A DNA stretch of 64,000 bases from Blastococcus sp. TF02A-30 (GTDB taxonomy: Bacteria > Actinomycetota > Actinomycetes > Mycobacteriales > Geodermatophilaceae): positions 806,001 through 870,000 of the forward strand of contig NZ_QOHJ01000001.1 of the NCBI RefSeq assembly GCF_003319185.1, given 5' to 3'. Shown here one piece after another: positions 10,542 to 18,238 of the stretch. The notes under the pieces were generated by a model, which was not told the DNA's origin, did no database searches, and saw only the letters and a program-made list of their open reading frames with translations. How positions within the stretch are numbered: the first letter of the stretch is position 1; each line of letters starts with the position of its first letter. The translations under genes were made by a program, and so were the position numbers.

Positions 10542-11209
10542 GCGGATCGGGAACGCCCCGGGTGTTCGTCGTCGACGACCACGCGATGGTCCGGACCGGC
10601 GTGCGCGCCGAGCTCGGCGACGCGGTCACGGTGGTCGGGGAGGCCCCGGACGCCGACAGCGCGATCGCCGGCATCCGCGCGACCCGGCCCGACGTCGTCC
10701 TGCTCGACGTGCACCTGCCCGGGGGTGGCGGCCGGGCGGTGCTCGAGGCGCTGCGGGCCGAGCTGCCGGACGTGCGCTGGCTGGCGCTGTCGGTGTCCGA
10801 CGCCGCCGAGGACGTCATCGCCGTCATCCGCGCGGGCGCCCGCGGCTACGTCACCAAGACGATCTCCGGGCCCGACCTCCTCGACGCCGTGCGCCGGGTG
10901 GCCGACGGCGACGTCGTCTTCAGCCCCCGGCTGGCCGGGTTCGTCCTGGACGCCTTCGCCGCCGGGGGCGCGGTCGCCCCCGAGCCGGCCGCCGAGGAGG
11001 CGACCGATCCGGGGCTGGACCTGCTCAGCGCCCGCGAGCGCGAGGTGATGCAGCTGCTGGCCCGCGGCTACACCTACCGGGAGATCGGCTCGCGGCTGTT
11101 CATCTCCGTGAAGACCGTCGAGTCCCACGCGTCGAACGTGCTGCGCAAGCTGCAGCTGTCCAACCGCAACGAGCTCACCCGCTGGGCGGCGACCAACCGC
11201 CTGCTCTGA
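10538..11209 (+). CDS. NarL/LuxR family response regulator
   Basis: A 223-residue response regulator. The receiver domain has the acidic pair VVDDH, phospho-acceptor Asp in DVVLLDVHLP, the switch Ser/Thr region and Lys in GYVTKTISGP. A linker rich in A and E leads to the LuxR HTH: LSAREREVMQLLARGYTYREIGSRL followed by SVKTVESHASNVLRKLQLS. It starts at ATG 10538, overlapping the kinase stop. It probably regulates the divergent PspC operon and itself through the palindrome at 9293-9316. The stop abuts the stop of the next, convergent gene with no spacer. Confidence 0.93.
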   Translation: MSGSGTPRVFVVDDHAMVRTGVRAELGDAVTVVGEAPDADSAIAGIRATRPDVVLLDVHLPGGGGRAVLEALRAELPDVRWLALSVSDAAEDVIAVIRAGARGYVTKTISGPDLLDAVRRVADGDVVFSPRLAGFVLDAFAAGGAVAPEPAAEEATDPGLDLLSAREREVMQLLARGYTYREIGSRLFISVKTVESHASNVLRKLQLSNRNELTRWAATNRLL

Positions 11210-11512
11210 CTACCGGGGCTGGGACTCCACCCACGTGCGGGCCTCGCTGACCACCGGGTCCGGGTCGACGGCGCCGGCGAGCACGACCCAGCCGTTCATC
11301 GGCCGGCCCGGCATCGGCTCGAACGGTTCGGCGGCGCCCGCGCCGACGAGCTCGTCCCGCCGCGCGGGCGGCAGCTTCACGACCAGCTGCTCGTGCCACC
11401 GGATCGCGAAGAACCTCCGCCCGGTGCGGAGCCCGACGCAGCCGAACATCGTCCCGGGGGTGACGTCGCCACCGCGGGTGCGCTCGACCAGGTCCTCCCA
11501 GGAGTCCGTCAT
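11210..11512 (-). CDS. TfoX/Sxy N-terminal domain-like protein
   Basis: A 100-residue soluble protein. It has the TfoX_N-like pattern MFGCVGLRTGRRFFAIRWHEQLVVKLP followed by a PFEPMPGRPMNGWVVL block near the C-terminus. Family members are small alpha/beta proteins of unclear biochemical role in actinobacteria, and competence regulation known from Gammaproteobacteria should not be assumed. The ATG at 11510-11512 is preceded on the minus strand by CAGGCT and six bases, resembling the leaderless layout seen elsewhere here. Confidence 0.7.
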   Translation of the reverse strand: MTDSWEDLVERTRGGDVTPGTMFGCVGLRTGRRFFAIRWHEQLVVKLPPARRDELVGAGAAEPFEPMPGRPMNGWVVLAGAVDPDPVVSEARTWVESQPR

Positions 11513-11544
11513 GCGCGCAGCCTGGCAGCGATGCCGGCCGCGAG

Positions 11545-12684
11545 CTAGACCGCGAACGCCGCCGCGCGGAACGCCTCGAACAGCGGCGGTGGCTGGGGGG
11601 AGCTCCACATCTGGTTGGTGAGCAGCACCGCCGTCACCCCGGTGACCGGATCGGTCCACCAGGAGCTGCCCAGACCGCCGTCCCAGCCGTAGGAACCGGC
11701 GTGCCGGCCGCCCGGCTCGTCGGTGGTGCGCACGCCGATACCGAGGCCCCAGCCGCCGCCCTCGTCGTCCACCGGTCCGACCTGCTCGGTGGTCATCGCG
11801 CGCACCGCCCGGGGGCTGAGCACGGGGCCACCTCCGGTCTGCAGCATCCGGGCGAAGGCGGCGAGGTCGTCGACGGTGGACACCAGCCCGTCCCCGCCGT
11901 CCGGGAAGGCGGGCGGCCGCGACCACTGCCCGTCCGCGGGGTCGTAGACCTCGCGCGCGCCCTCCGGACCCGGCGGGGCCCAGTGCGGGCCCAGCCGGTC
12001 CCGGGCGGGGACCGGGACCCCGAAGCCGGTGCTGCCCATGCCCAGCGGCACCAGCACCCGCTCGGCGAGCAGCTCGGGCAGTGGCCGGCCGGCGGCGCGG
12101 GCGACGAGCACGCCGAGCACGCTGGCCCCCGCGTGGTAGAGCCAGCGCTCGCCCGGCTGGTGCGCCAGCGGAACGGTGGCGAGCCGCCGCAGCCACTCGT
12201 CGGGCGGCGGGGCGGACTGCGGGGACGGCGGCCCGACGGGCAGCCCCGCCTCGGCGAGCGCCGTCAGCGTGGGTGACGGCCAGGGCGCGGTGAAGTCGAT
12301 GCCCAGACCCAGCCGGAAGGTGAGCACGTCGCGCACGGTGATCGGCCGCCGGGCGGGCACCGTGCCGGCGCCGGCGTCCGCGGCGTCGACGAGGACCTGC
12401 CGGTCGGCGAGCTCCGGCAGGAGGCCGTCCACCGCCGCCTCCAGGTCGAGGACGCCGTCGTCGACCAGCGCCATCGCCACCGCCGCGACGACCGGCTTGG
12501 TCGTCGACGCGATCCGGAAGACGCTCTCCGGCGTGACCGCGTCCTCCGAGCCGGGGGTGTGCACGCCCGCCGCGCCGCGGGACAGCACGGTGCCGTGGCG
12601 GTCGACCCGCCACGCCGCTCCGGGCACCTGCCCGTCCGCCACCGCCGCGGTCACCGCTGCCGCGATGCGCTCGCCCTGGTCCAC
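11545..12684 (-). CDS. Serine hydrolase of the beta-lactamase (class C/EstB) family
   Basis: A 379-residue cytoplasmic-looking protein with no clear signal peptide. The active-site motif is IASTTKPVVA (SxxK). A YHAG segment corresponds to the YxN position, and HAGSYGWDGG holds the late HxG-type motif near residue 335. The overall pattern matches esterases and peptidases of the Beta-lactamase Pfam family, not true resistance enzymes. Substrate is unknown. The GTG at 12684 is the only plausible start, but AGGAGG lies only one base before it, so the true start could be slightly different. It runs in the same direction as the PIG-L gene upstream. Confidence 0.82.
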   Translation of the reverse strand: MDQGERIAAAVTAAVADGQVPGAAWRVDRHGTVLSRGAAGVHTPGSEDAVTPESVFRIASTTKPVVAAVAMALVDDGVLDLEAAVDGLLPELADRQVLVDAADAGAGTVPARRPITVRDVLTFRLGLGIDFTAPWPSPTLTALAEAGLPVGPPSPQSAPPPDEWLRRLATVPLAHQPGERWLYHAGASVLGVLVARAAGRPLPELLAERVLVPLGMGSTGFGVPVPARDRLGPHWAPPGPEGAREVYDPADGQWSRPPAFPDGGDGLVSTVDDLAAFARMLQTGGGPVLSPRAVRAMTTEQVGPVDDEGGGWGLGIGVRTTDEPGGRHAGSYGWDGGLGSSWWTDPVTGVTAVLLTNQMWSSPQPPPLFEAFRAAAFAV

Positions 12685-12743
12685 GCCGCCTCCTCGTCGT
12701 CCCCGTCCGGGATGGGACCGCGGGCCCGGCCGGAACTGATCGG

Positions 12744-13484
12744 TCAGGCGGTGTGGACGACGTGGAACGCCTCGGCGAGCCGGCCCTCGGGCAACCCGAA
12801 CCGCCGGGCGGTCTCGCGCATCCAGCCGGTGACGAACTCCTCCAGCTGCCCCTCCGGCTGGTGGCTCACCTGGGTGACGTGCGACCTCAGCGCGGCGAAC
12901 TTGCGGTCCGCGACCTCGGTGACGTCGACGGCGTGGTCGGCGCGGGGGCTCGCGCCCAACCACACCTCCGGCACCGTCCAGGCGTCGAGGCCGTCGTCGG
13001 CGAGCAGCTCGGGGAAGGCGAACGGGTTGCGGGCGTCGGGGTACACCGCGCGCAGCGTCGACTCGCCGACGGTCATGTGGTCGGGGTGGCTGGCGCCGAT
13101 CCGCTCCCAGAACCGCTCGGGCGAGCTGGTGAGCACCCGCTGCGGCCGCACCTGGCGGATCACCCGGGTGATGTCGCGGCGCAGGTCCAGGGTCAGCTCC
13201 AGCCGCCCGTCCGGGTAGCCGAGGAACCGCACGTCCTCGACCCCGACCTCCTTCGCGGCGGCGCGCTGCTCCTCCCGGCGCAGCGGTCCCATCCGGTCGC
13301 GGGGCGTCTCGTCGAACCCTCCGGCGTCGCCGTCGGTGACGATGCAGTAGACGACCTCGGTGCCGGCCGCGGTCCACGTGGCCACCGTGCCGGCGGAGCC
13401 GAAGTCGACGTCGTCGGGGTGGGCCAGGACGCAGAGCGCCCGCTCCACGTGCTCGGCGGGGCGGGAGGGCGGCGGGGAGGTCAC
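12744..13484 (-). CDS. PIG-L family zinc-dependent deacetylase
   Basis: A 246-residue enzyme of the LmbE/PIG-L fold. The zinc motif AHPDD lies near residue 22 (VLAHPDDVDFGSAGT), with the second site SHPDHMTVGE around residue 128. The family includes MshB and Mca of mycothiol metabolism and other N-acetylglucosamine deacetylases. The length is shorter than Mca or MshB (about 290-300), so it is probably a related deacetylase of unknown substrate. It starts at GTG 13482-13484. A TAGGCT hexamer six bases upstream points to a leaderless transcript. Confidence 0.88.
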   Translation of the reverse strand: MTSPPPSRPAEHVERALCVLAHPDDVDFGSAGTVATWTAAGTEVVYCIVTDGDAGGFDETPRDRMGPLRREEQRAAAKEVGVEDVRFLGYPDGRLELTLDLRRDITRVIRQVRPQRVLTSSPERFWERIGASHPDHMTVGESTLRAVYPDARNPFAFPELLADDGLDAWTVPEVWLGASPRADHAVDVTEVADRKFAALRSHVTQVSHQPEGQLEEFVTGWMRETARRFGLPEGRLAEAFHVVHTA

Positions 13485-13490
13485 GCGCGG

Positions 13491-13496
13491 AGCCTA
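13491..13496 (-). promoter_or_regulatory. Candidate -10 (TAGGCT) for a leaderless PIG-L transcript
   Basis: On the minus strand TAGGCT is followed by six bases and the GTG start. Confidence 0.45.
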
Positions 13497-13613
13497 GATC
13501 CGGGGGTGCGGACCGGCCGACCGCGGTGCGAGCAGCCGGCCGGCCCGCGCCCGGCAGCGGTGCCGCCCGCGGGATCACGGCGGGGATGGCGCAGCGCTGC
13601 CGGGCAGCTCGGC

Positions 13614-13772
13614 TCAGCCGGGGAGGACGAGCGCGCGGTAGGCGGACCCGCGGTGGCGCTGCAGCCGCCGCAACCGCGACGGGCGCGCGGGCGGTGCGGT
13701 CGCGCGGATCCGCTCGGCGACGTCGGGCGGCAGCGGGTACCGGAACGGGGGCACGGGCGACGGGGCGGACAT
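13614..13772 (-). CDS. Small basic hypothetical protein
   Basis: A possible 52-residue protein from the ATG at 13770-13772. Proline-rich at the start (SAPSPVPPFRYPLPPDVAERIR), then very basic with RLRRLQRHRGSAYRALVLPG. Amphipathic RLRR segments suggest nucleic-acid or membrane contact, but no family is recognised. It is followed by a GC-rich gap of 129 bases before the PIG-L start. It overlaps nothing, so it could be real, but coding evidence is weak. Confidence 0.4.
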   Translation of the reverse strand: MSAPSPVPPFRYPLPPDVAERIRATAPPARPSRLRRLQRHRGSAYRALVLPG

Positions 13773-13839
13773 GTCCCGGAGAGGCGGCACCGACCGGCCC
13801 GGATACAGCGGCGGGGACGCGGTCCGGGACACTCGGCCG

Positions 13840-14133
13840 GTGCCGAGCTTCACGATCTACGCCGCGCTGCGTGCCCGGGCGGCGGTGGACGACGCCGTCG
13901 TCGGCAGGGTGACCGCCGCGCTGCGCCCCGGCGACGACGACATGCGGGTGTGGCGGGAGCCGGACCGCGCCGTGGTGCGGGCGTCGACCGAGGTGACGGC
14001 CGACGACCCGGCGGCGGCGCTGGAGCTCGCCCGCGCCCTCGGCGACGACCTGGCCGGGTGCTGCCCCGGGGACGTCGAGGAGGCCGCGGCGCTCGGCGAC
14101 GACGACTCGCTGGTCTGGCGCGCCTGGCTCTGA
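13840..14133 (+). CDS. Small acidic hypothetical protein
   Basis: A 97-residue acidic alpha/beta protein read from GTG 13840 (PSFTIYAALRARAAVDDAVV). It has a short strand-helix pattern, a DDPAAALELARALGDDLAG helix and ends LVWRAWL. I do not recognise a family. Codon third positions are GC-rich like the neighbours, which supports coding. It is convergent with chorismate mutase, ending 16 bases from it. Confidence 0.6.
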   Translation: MPSFTIYAALRARAAVDDAVVGRVTAALRPGDDDMRVWREPDRAVVRASTEVTADDPAAALELARALGDDLAGCCPGDVEEAAALGDDDSLVWRAWL

Positions 14134-14149
14134 GGCACCGCCGCGCAGC

Positions 14150-14434
14150 TCAGAGCCGGCCGCGGCCCTGGCGGAGCAGCATCATGCCGAGCGCGGCGCC
14201 GTCGTCACCGAGCGCGGCGCGGAACCGGGCGAGCACCTGCTGCTCGCGGGAGAGGTTGAGCCGGGTGCCGCCGCTCGCGGACCGCAGGGCGCCGATCTGA
14301 CGGGAGACGGCGAGCCGCCGCTGCACCAGCGCGATGATCTCGGCGTCGCAGGCGTCGATCTCGGCGCGCAGTTCGGCGATCCGCTCCACGTCGGAACCGG
14401 TGACGGCGACAGGGGCGGGGGTCTGGCTGCTCAT
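14150..14434 (-). CDS. Chorismate mutase (AroQ class)
   Basis: A 94-residue all-helical AroQ mutase that converts chorismate to prephenate for Phe and Tyr synthesis. Visible elements are the first helix ERIAELRAEIDACDAEIIAL, VQRRLAVSRQIGALR with the Arg and Lys-type active-site positions, and SREQQVLARFRAAL. The N-terminal 15 residues are a disordered P/A-rich tail. The ATG at 14432-14434 follows AAGGA seven bases upstream. A 95-base leader upstream holds a hairpin and a short ORF with Phe-Tyr-Tyr codons, suggesting translation-coupled attenuation by aromatic amino acids. Confidence 0.9.
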   Translation of the reverse strand: MSSQTPAPVAVTGSDVERIAELRAEIDACDAEIIALVQRRLAVSRQIGALRSASGGTRLNLSREQQVLARFRAALGDDGAALGMMLLRQGRGRL

Positions 14435-14482
14435 GGGGTGTCCTTCGGGGGCTGGTGGTCCGCAGGGCCCCTGAGACGACGA

Positions 14483-14512
14483 ACGCCCCGGGGCTCTTCG
14501 GGCCCGGGGCGT
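14483..14512 (-). promoter_or_regulatory. Attenuator-type hairpin in the chorismate mutase leader
   Basis: Perfect 10-bp arms at 14483-14492 and 14503-14512 close a ten-base loop. It begins 16 bases after the leader-peptide stop codon and ends 48 bases before the chorismate mutase ATG. A modest T-containing run follows on the minus strand. Confidence 0.55.
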
Positions 14513-14528
14513 CTGTTGCGGCGGTTGC

Positions 14529-14591
14529 TCAGCCAGCGGTGACGGACACCGGATCCCGGTGGCCGTAGTAAAAGCTGACCGTGGCGAGCAC
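14529..14591 (-). CDS. Putative 20-residue Phe/Tyr leader peptide for chorismate mutase
   Basis: Read on the minus strand from GTG (14589-14591) the peptide is MLATVSFYYGHRDPVSVTAG, ending at TGA (14529-14531). Adjacent codons TTT-TAC-TAC encode Phe-Tyr-Tyr, the end products of the pathway. TTT is a very rare codon in this GC-rich genome. A terminator-like hairpin follows after 16 bases, then the mutase gene, which is the organisation of a classical attenuator. CAGACT lies seven bases before the GTG, so the transcript may be leaderless. The peptide is seen directly; the regulatory role is inferred. Confidence 0.6.
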   Translation of the reverse strand: MLATVSFYYGHRDPVSVTAG

Positions 14592-14691
14592 GTGCCGGAG
14601 TCTGCCACAGGCCCGGCCGGAACCGCCACGGGCGCTCTGGGACGGGTGTGGCTGGGGTTCTCCGCCGCCGGGGAGTGTCCCCCGGTCGGCT

Positions 14692-14697
14692 TACAGT
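14692..14697 (+). promoter_or_regulatory. Candidate -10 (TACAGT) for pcrA
   Basis: TACAGT ends nine bases before the ATG at 14707, compatible with leaderless transcription. It lies about 100 bases from the oppositely oriented chorismate mutase leader. Confidence 0.45.
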
Positions 14698-14706
14698 GAT
14701 GTGGTC

Positions 14707-16998
14707 ATGAGCAGCGTCCAGGAAGCCCTGCCGGGTACAGCCGCCCTCCAGCGATCGGCCAAGGGCCAGGTGGGGCGCGAGCTCGACCGCATGCTCGCCG
14801 GCCTCAACGGCCCGCAGCGCCAGGCCGTCGTCCACGAGGGCGGGCCGCTGCTCATCGTCGCCGGCGCCGGATCGGGCAAGACCCGGGTGCTCACCCACCG
14901 CATCGCCTACCTGCTGGGCGCCCGCGGGGTGCAGCCGGGCGAGGTCCTCGCGATCACCTTCACGAACAAGGCCGCGGGGGAGATGAAGGAGCGCGTGGCG
15001 GCGCTGGTCGGCCCGCGCGCCCGCGCGATGTGGGTGTCGACCTTCCACTCGATGTGCGTGCGCATCCTGCGCGCCGAGGCGGCCAAGCTCGGCCTGAAGT
15101 CCTCGTTCACGATCTACGACCAGGGCGACTCGGTCCGGCTGATGACGATGGTCGCCCGCGACCTCGACCTCGACGCGAAGCGGTATCCCGGCAGGAGCCT
15201 GGCCAACCAGGTGTCCAACCTGAAGAACGAGCTGGTCGACGAGGAGTCCTTCAGCCCCCAGACGGCGCCGGAGAAGGTGCTCAAGGAGGCGTACACGCTC
15301 TACCAGCGGCGGCTCCGCGAGGCGCACGCCATGGACTTCGACGACCTGATCATGAACACGGTGCACCTGCTCCAGGCGTTCCCCGACGTCGCCGAGCACT
15401 ACCGCCGCCGGTTCCGGCACGTCCTCGTCGACGAGTACCAGGACACCAACCACGCGCAGTACATGCTGGTCCGCGAGCTGGTGGGCACCGGCGAGGGGCC
15501 GGTGCCGATGGCCGAGCTGTGCGTCGTCGGCGACGCCGACCAGTCGATCTACGCCTTCCGCGGGGCGACCATCCGGAACATCGACGAGTTCGAGCGCGAC
15601 TACCCGCAGGCGACGACGATCCTGCTGGAGCAGAACTACCGCTCCACGCAGCGCATCCTCAAGGCCGCGAACACGGTGATCGCCAGGAACACCGGCCGCC
15701 GGCCGAAGAACCTGTGGACCGACTCGGGCGACGGCGAGCTGATCGAGGGCTACGTCGCCGACAACGAGCACGACGAGGCCGCCTGGGTGGCCGAGCAGAT
15801 CGACGCGCTGGTCGACGAGGGCCAGTTCAGGCCTGCCGACATCGCGGTCTTCTACCGCACGAACAACGCCTCGCGCGTGTTCGAAGAGGTCTTCATCCGC
15901 GTCGGCATGCCCTACAAGGTCGTGGGCGGCGTGCGCTTCTACGAGCGCAAGGAGGTCCGCGACGCGCTGGCCTACCTCAAGGTCGTGGCGAACCCGGCCG
16001 ACGTGGTCAGCCTGCGCCGGGTGATCAACACCCCGAAGCGCGGCATCGGCGAGCGCGCCGAGACGTGCGTCGAGAACTTCGCCGACCGCGAGCGCATCCC
16101 GTTCGCCGCGGCGCTGCGACGCTGCTCCGAGGTCGGCGAGCTCGCCACCCGCTCGCTCAAGGCGATCCAGGAGTTCGTCGCGCTGCTCGAGGAGTTCGAG
16201 CAGCTGGTGGAGACCGGCTCCGGGCCTGCGGCGCTGCTGGAGAGCATCCTCGACCGCACCGGCTACCTGACCGAGCTGCAGGCGAGCACCGATCCGCAGG
16301 ACGAGGGCCGGGTCGACAACCTCAACGAGCTCATCTCGGTGGCCGCCGAGTTCGAGGCGGCCAGCCCGAACGGAACGGTCACCGACTTCCTCGAGCAGGT
16401 GTCGCTGGTCGCCGACGCCGACCAGATCCCGGTCTCCGGTGACGAGGCGGGCGTGGTCACCCTGATGACCCTGCACACGGCGAAGGGGCTGGAGTTCCCG
16501 GTCGTCTTCCTCACCGGCATGGAGGACGGCGTCTTCCCGCACCTGCGGGCGCTCGGTGATCCCCGCGAGCTGGAGGAGGAGCGCCGGCTGGCCTACGTGG
16601 GCATCACCCGGGCCCGGCAGCGGCTGTTCCTGTCGCGGGCCACGGTGCGCACCAGCTGGGGCCAGCCGGCCTACAACCCGCCGTCCCGGTTCCTCGACGA
16701 GCTGCCGGGCGACACCGTGCACTGGGAGCGCAAGGAGGCCGCCCCGCTCACGGGGTACTCCTCCGCGCAGGCGCGGGTCGCCTCGACCGGTCTGTCGACC
16801 GGTGGGCTGCGCGGCGGCGCGGGCAACCGCCCGGTCATCTCCGTCGACGTCGGCGACCGGGTCAGCCACGACGCGTTCGGCCTCGGCACCGTCGTCGAGG
16901 TCAACGGTGCGGGTGACAAGGCCCAGGCGACGGTCGACTTCGGCTCCGGCGGCACCAAGCGCCTCGTTCTCCGCTACGCCCCACTCGTGAAGTTGTAG
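14707..16998 (+). CDS. pcrA: ATP-dependent DNA helicase PcrA/UvrD (SF1)
   Basis: A 763-residue 3'-5' helicase for repair and removal of protein roadblocks. The Q motif LNGPQRQAV is followed by Walker A GAGSGKT (residues 53-59), FTNKAAGEMKER (Ia), VDEYQDTN (Walker B), GDADQSIYAFRGA (III) and LEQNYRST (IV). HTAKGLEFPVVFLTGMEDGVFPH (V) and LAYVGITRARQRL (VI) complete the set. The C-terminus ends with a Tudor-like VGDRVSHDAFGLGTVVEVNG domain, the UvrD/PcrA RNA-polymerase interaction module. The length and all motifs are intact. It is divergent from chorismate mutase and followed by a tandem repeat instead of another gene. Confidence 0.96.
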   Translation: MSSVQEALPGTAALQRSAKGQVGRELDRMLAGLNGPQRQAVVHEGGPLLIVAGAGSGKTRVLTHRIAYLLGARGVQPGEVLAITFTNKAAGEMKERVAALVGPRARAMWVSTFHSMCVRILRAEAAKLGLKSSFTIYDQGDSVRLMTMVARDLDLDAKRYPGRSLANQVSNLKNELVDEESFSPQTAPEKVLKEAYTLYQRRLREAHAMDFDDLIMNTVHLLQAFPDVAEHYRRRFRHVLVDEYQDTNHAQYMLVRELVGTGEGPVPMAELCVVGDADQSIYAFRGATIRNIDEFERDYPQATTILLEQNYRSTQRILKAANTVIARNTGRRPKNLWTDSGDGELIEGYVADNEHDEAAWVAEQIDALVDEGQFRPADIAVFYRTNNASRVFEEVFIRVGMPYKVVGGVRFYERKEVRDALAYLKVVANPADVVSLRRVINTPKRGIGERAETCVENFADRERIPFAAALRRCSEVGELATRSLKAIQEFVALLEEFEQLVETGSGPAALLESILDRTGYLTELQASTDPQDEGRVDNLNELISVAAEFEAASPNGTVTDFLEQVSLVADADQIPVSGDEAGVVTLMTLHTAKGLEFPVVFLTGMEDGVFPHLRALGDPRELEEERRLAYVGITRARQRLFLSRATVRTSWGQPAYNPPSRFLDELPGDTVHWERKEAAPLTGYSSAQARVASTGLSTGGLRGGAGNRPVISVDVGDRVSHDAFGLGTVVEVNGAGDKAQATVDFGSGGTKRLVLRYAPLVKL

Positions 16999-17022
16999 GA
17001 GGACTGGTCCGGTCCCGAGGAG

Positions 17023-17115
17023 TGGGGGCCGGAGGCCTCCGCGATCGAGGGACGAAGCGGCTCAGCGGTGTCGGGACGGCACGTGGCCGCGGTCTTCCGG
17101 AGGACGACGGTGTCA
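17023..17115. repeat. Intergenic repeat family A, copy 2
   Basis: First of two tandem units between the convergent pcrA and M23 genes. It shares GGGACGGCACGTGGCCGCGG and a CCGGAGGACGAC hairpin side with copy 1 at 490-590. Its terminal stem is less perfect than in copies 1 and 3. Confidence 0.6.
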
Positions 17116-17211
17116 GGGCCCGGAGGGTCGCCGACGAGCGAGCAAGCACGGCTCAAAGCAGGAGGGGAACGGCACCTGGCCGCGGTGTCGGCCGGAGGCC
17201 GACAGGAATCA
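17116..17211. repeat. Intergenic repeat family A, copy 3
   Basis: Second tandem unit. It starts GGGCCCGGAGGG and contains ACGGCACCTGGCCGCGGTGT. It ends in a perfect 7-bp hairpin, GTCGGCC (17187-17193), GGA loop, GGCCGAC (17197-17203). Relative to copy 1 the middle T-A pair has become G-C, a compensatory change. The last bases overlap the M23 stop codon. Confidence 0.65.
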
Positions 17212-18033
17212 CAGCCCGACGCCGCGCTCCGCCAGCCACACCTTGGGGTCGGTCGGGCGGCCGTCCATGCCGCCGCGGTGGATCTCGTAGTGCAGGTGCG
17301 GCCCGGTGGACTGGCCCTCGTTGCCGACCTTCGCGATCTGGTCGCCGGCGTGCACGATGTCGCCGGCGGAGACGTTGTAGTAGCGCATGTGCCCGTAGAT
17401 GTGCACGTTGCCGTCGGCGTCCTGGATGTAGACGGCGTTGCCGTAGCCGGAGGCGCGGCCGGCCTTGATGACCACGCCGTCGCTGGCCGCGTAGATCGGG
17501 GTGCCGAGGGGTGCGGCCAGGTCCAGGCCGTAGTGCATGGTTCCCCAGCGCTTGCAGAAGCAGGTGGTGAGGCGGCCGGTGACCGGCAGGACGGTCTTCG
17601 GCGCGCGGGCGGCGCGGGAGGCGGCGAGCTCGCCCAGGCGGGCCTGCGCCTCGGCCTCGGTGATGCCGCGGCGGACGCCGGCGTCGTCGACCCCGCCGCT
17701 GAAGCTGACGTCCGTCGCGACGCCGAGGCCCAGGTCGGAGGCCGACACGGTGACCTCGTCCCCGCCGGTGCCGAGCACGGCGGGCGCGGCGGCCAGCAGG
17801 GCGCCGGCCACGAGCGCGGTGAACCAGAGGTGCGCGCGGCGGCCGGGGGGCTGGGGGAGGCGGAGGCGGCGCGTCCGGGACCCGGTGCTCTCGGGCAGCG
17901 GGGCGGCCTCGGTGGGGGGCTCGGCCTCGGCTGCCGCTGCCGCGGCGCGGGGCCGGGGGATGAGCGGTCGCGCGAGGGCGGCCCGCTCGACCGCAGGACG
18001 GTCGAGCACGTGGGGCGCACTGCTGCGAGACAC
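17209..18033 (-). CDS. M23 family metallopeptidase (peptidoglycan endopeptidase)
   Basis: A 274-residue cell-wall hydrolase. A basic, proline-rich cytoplasmic N-terminus leads to one membrane span (LWFTALVAGALLAAAPAVLG). A short linker with an EAEAQARLGELAASRAARA helix follows, then the LytM domain. Zinc-binding motifs are MHYGLDLAAP (H..D) and HLHYEI, with TPIYAASDGVV and YIQDADGNVHIYGHM between them, so the site appears complete and catalytic. The CFCK pair before the first motif may form a disulphide. The GTG at 18031-18033 follows GGAAGG by a good distance. Its stop is embedded in the repeat tandem. Confidence 0.9.
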   Translation of the reverse strand: MSRSSAPHVLDRPAVERAALARPLIPRPRAAAAAAEAEPPTEAAPLPESTGSRTRRLRLPQPPGRRAHLWFTALVAGALLAAAPAVLGTGGDEVTVSASDLGLGVATDVSFSGGVDDAGVRRGITEAEAQARLGELAASRAARAPKTVLPVTGRLTTCFCKRWGTMHYGLDLAAPLGTPIYAASDGVVIKAGRASGYGNAVYIQDADGNVHIYGHMRYYNVSAGDIVHAGDQIAKVGNEGQSTGPHLHYEIHRGGMDGRPTDPKVWLAERGVGL

Positions 18034-18238
18034 GGCGCACCTTCCCGACGAGCGCTCCCGCGGTCGGGCGCCGGACGGCGTTCCGCCGGGGGAGCGGCGG
18101 CGGCTGGAGGGTGGTCGCCCGCGGGCGGTCACCCGCCGGTGGTCACCGGCGCCGTGATCGAACCGTAACGATGCGTCAGGGCCCGACCAAGCACCTGGCG
18201 CGACGTGTCGCGATGTCTACAGGTCGTGATGACGACCG

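Noticed and set aside
11545-12684. Antibiotic-resistance beta-lactamase
   Set aside because: SxxK is present, but there is no secretion signal and the other motifs are of the esterase/peptidase branch, so a resistance role is not supported.
14431-16869. An 812-codon open frame antisense to pcrA, and similar long antisense frames opposite guaB, guaA, galE and the purH region
   Set aside because: High GC at third positions leaves opposite strands free of stops. These frames lack domain motifs, and their composition (runs of R, G, H, D) is that of shadow frames, whereas the opposite strand encodes complete enzymes.
18034-18238. c-di-AMP (ydaO-type) riboswitch upstream of the M23 peptidase
   Set aside because: Cell-wall hydrolase genes in actinobacteria often have one and the region is GC-rich and foldable. 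However, I could not find the conserved core elements, so there is no support beyond context.
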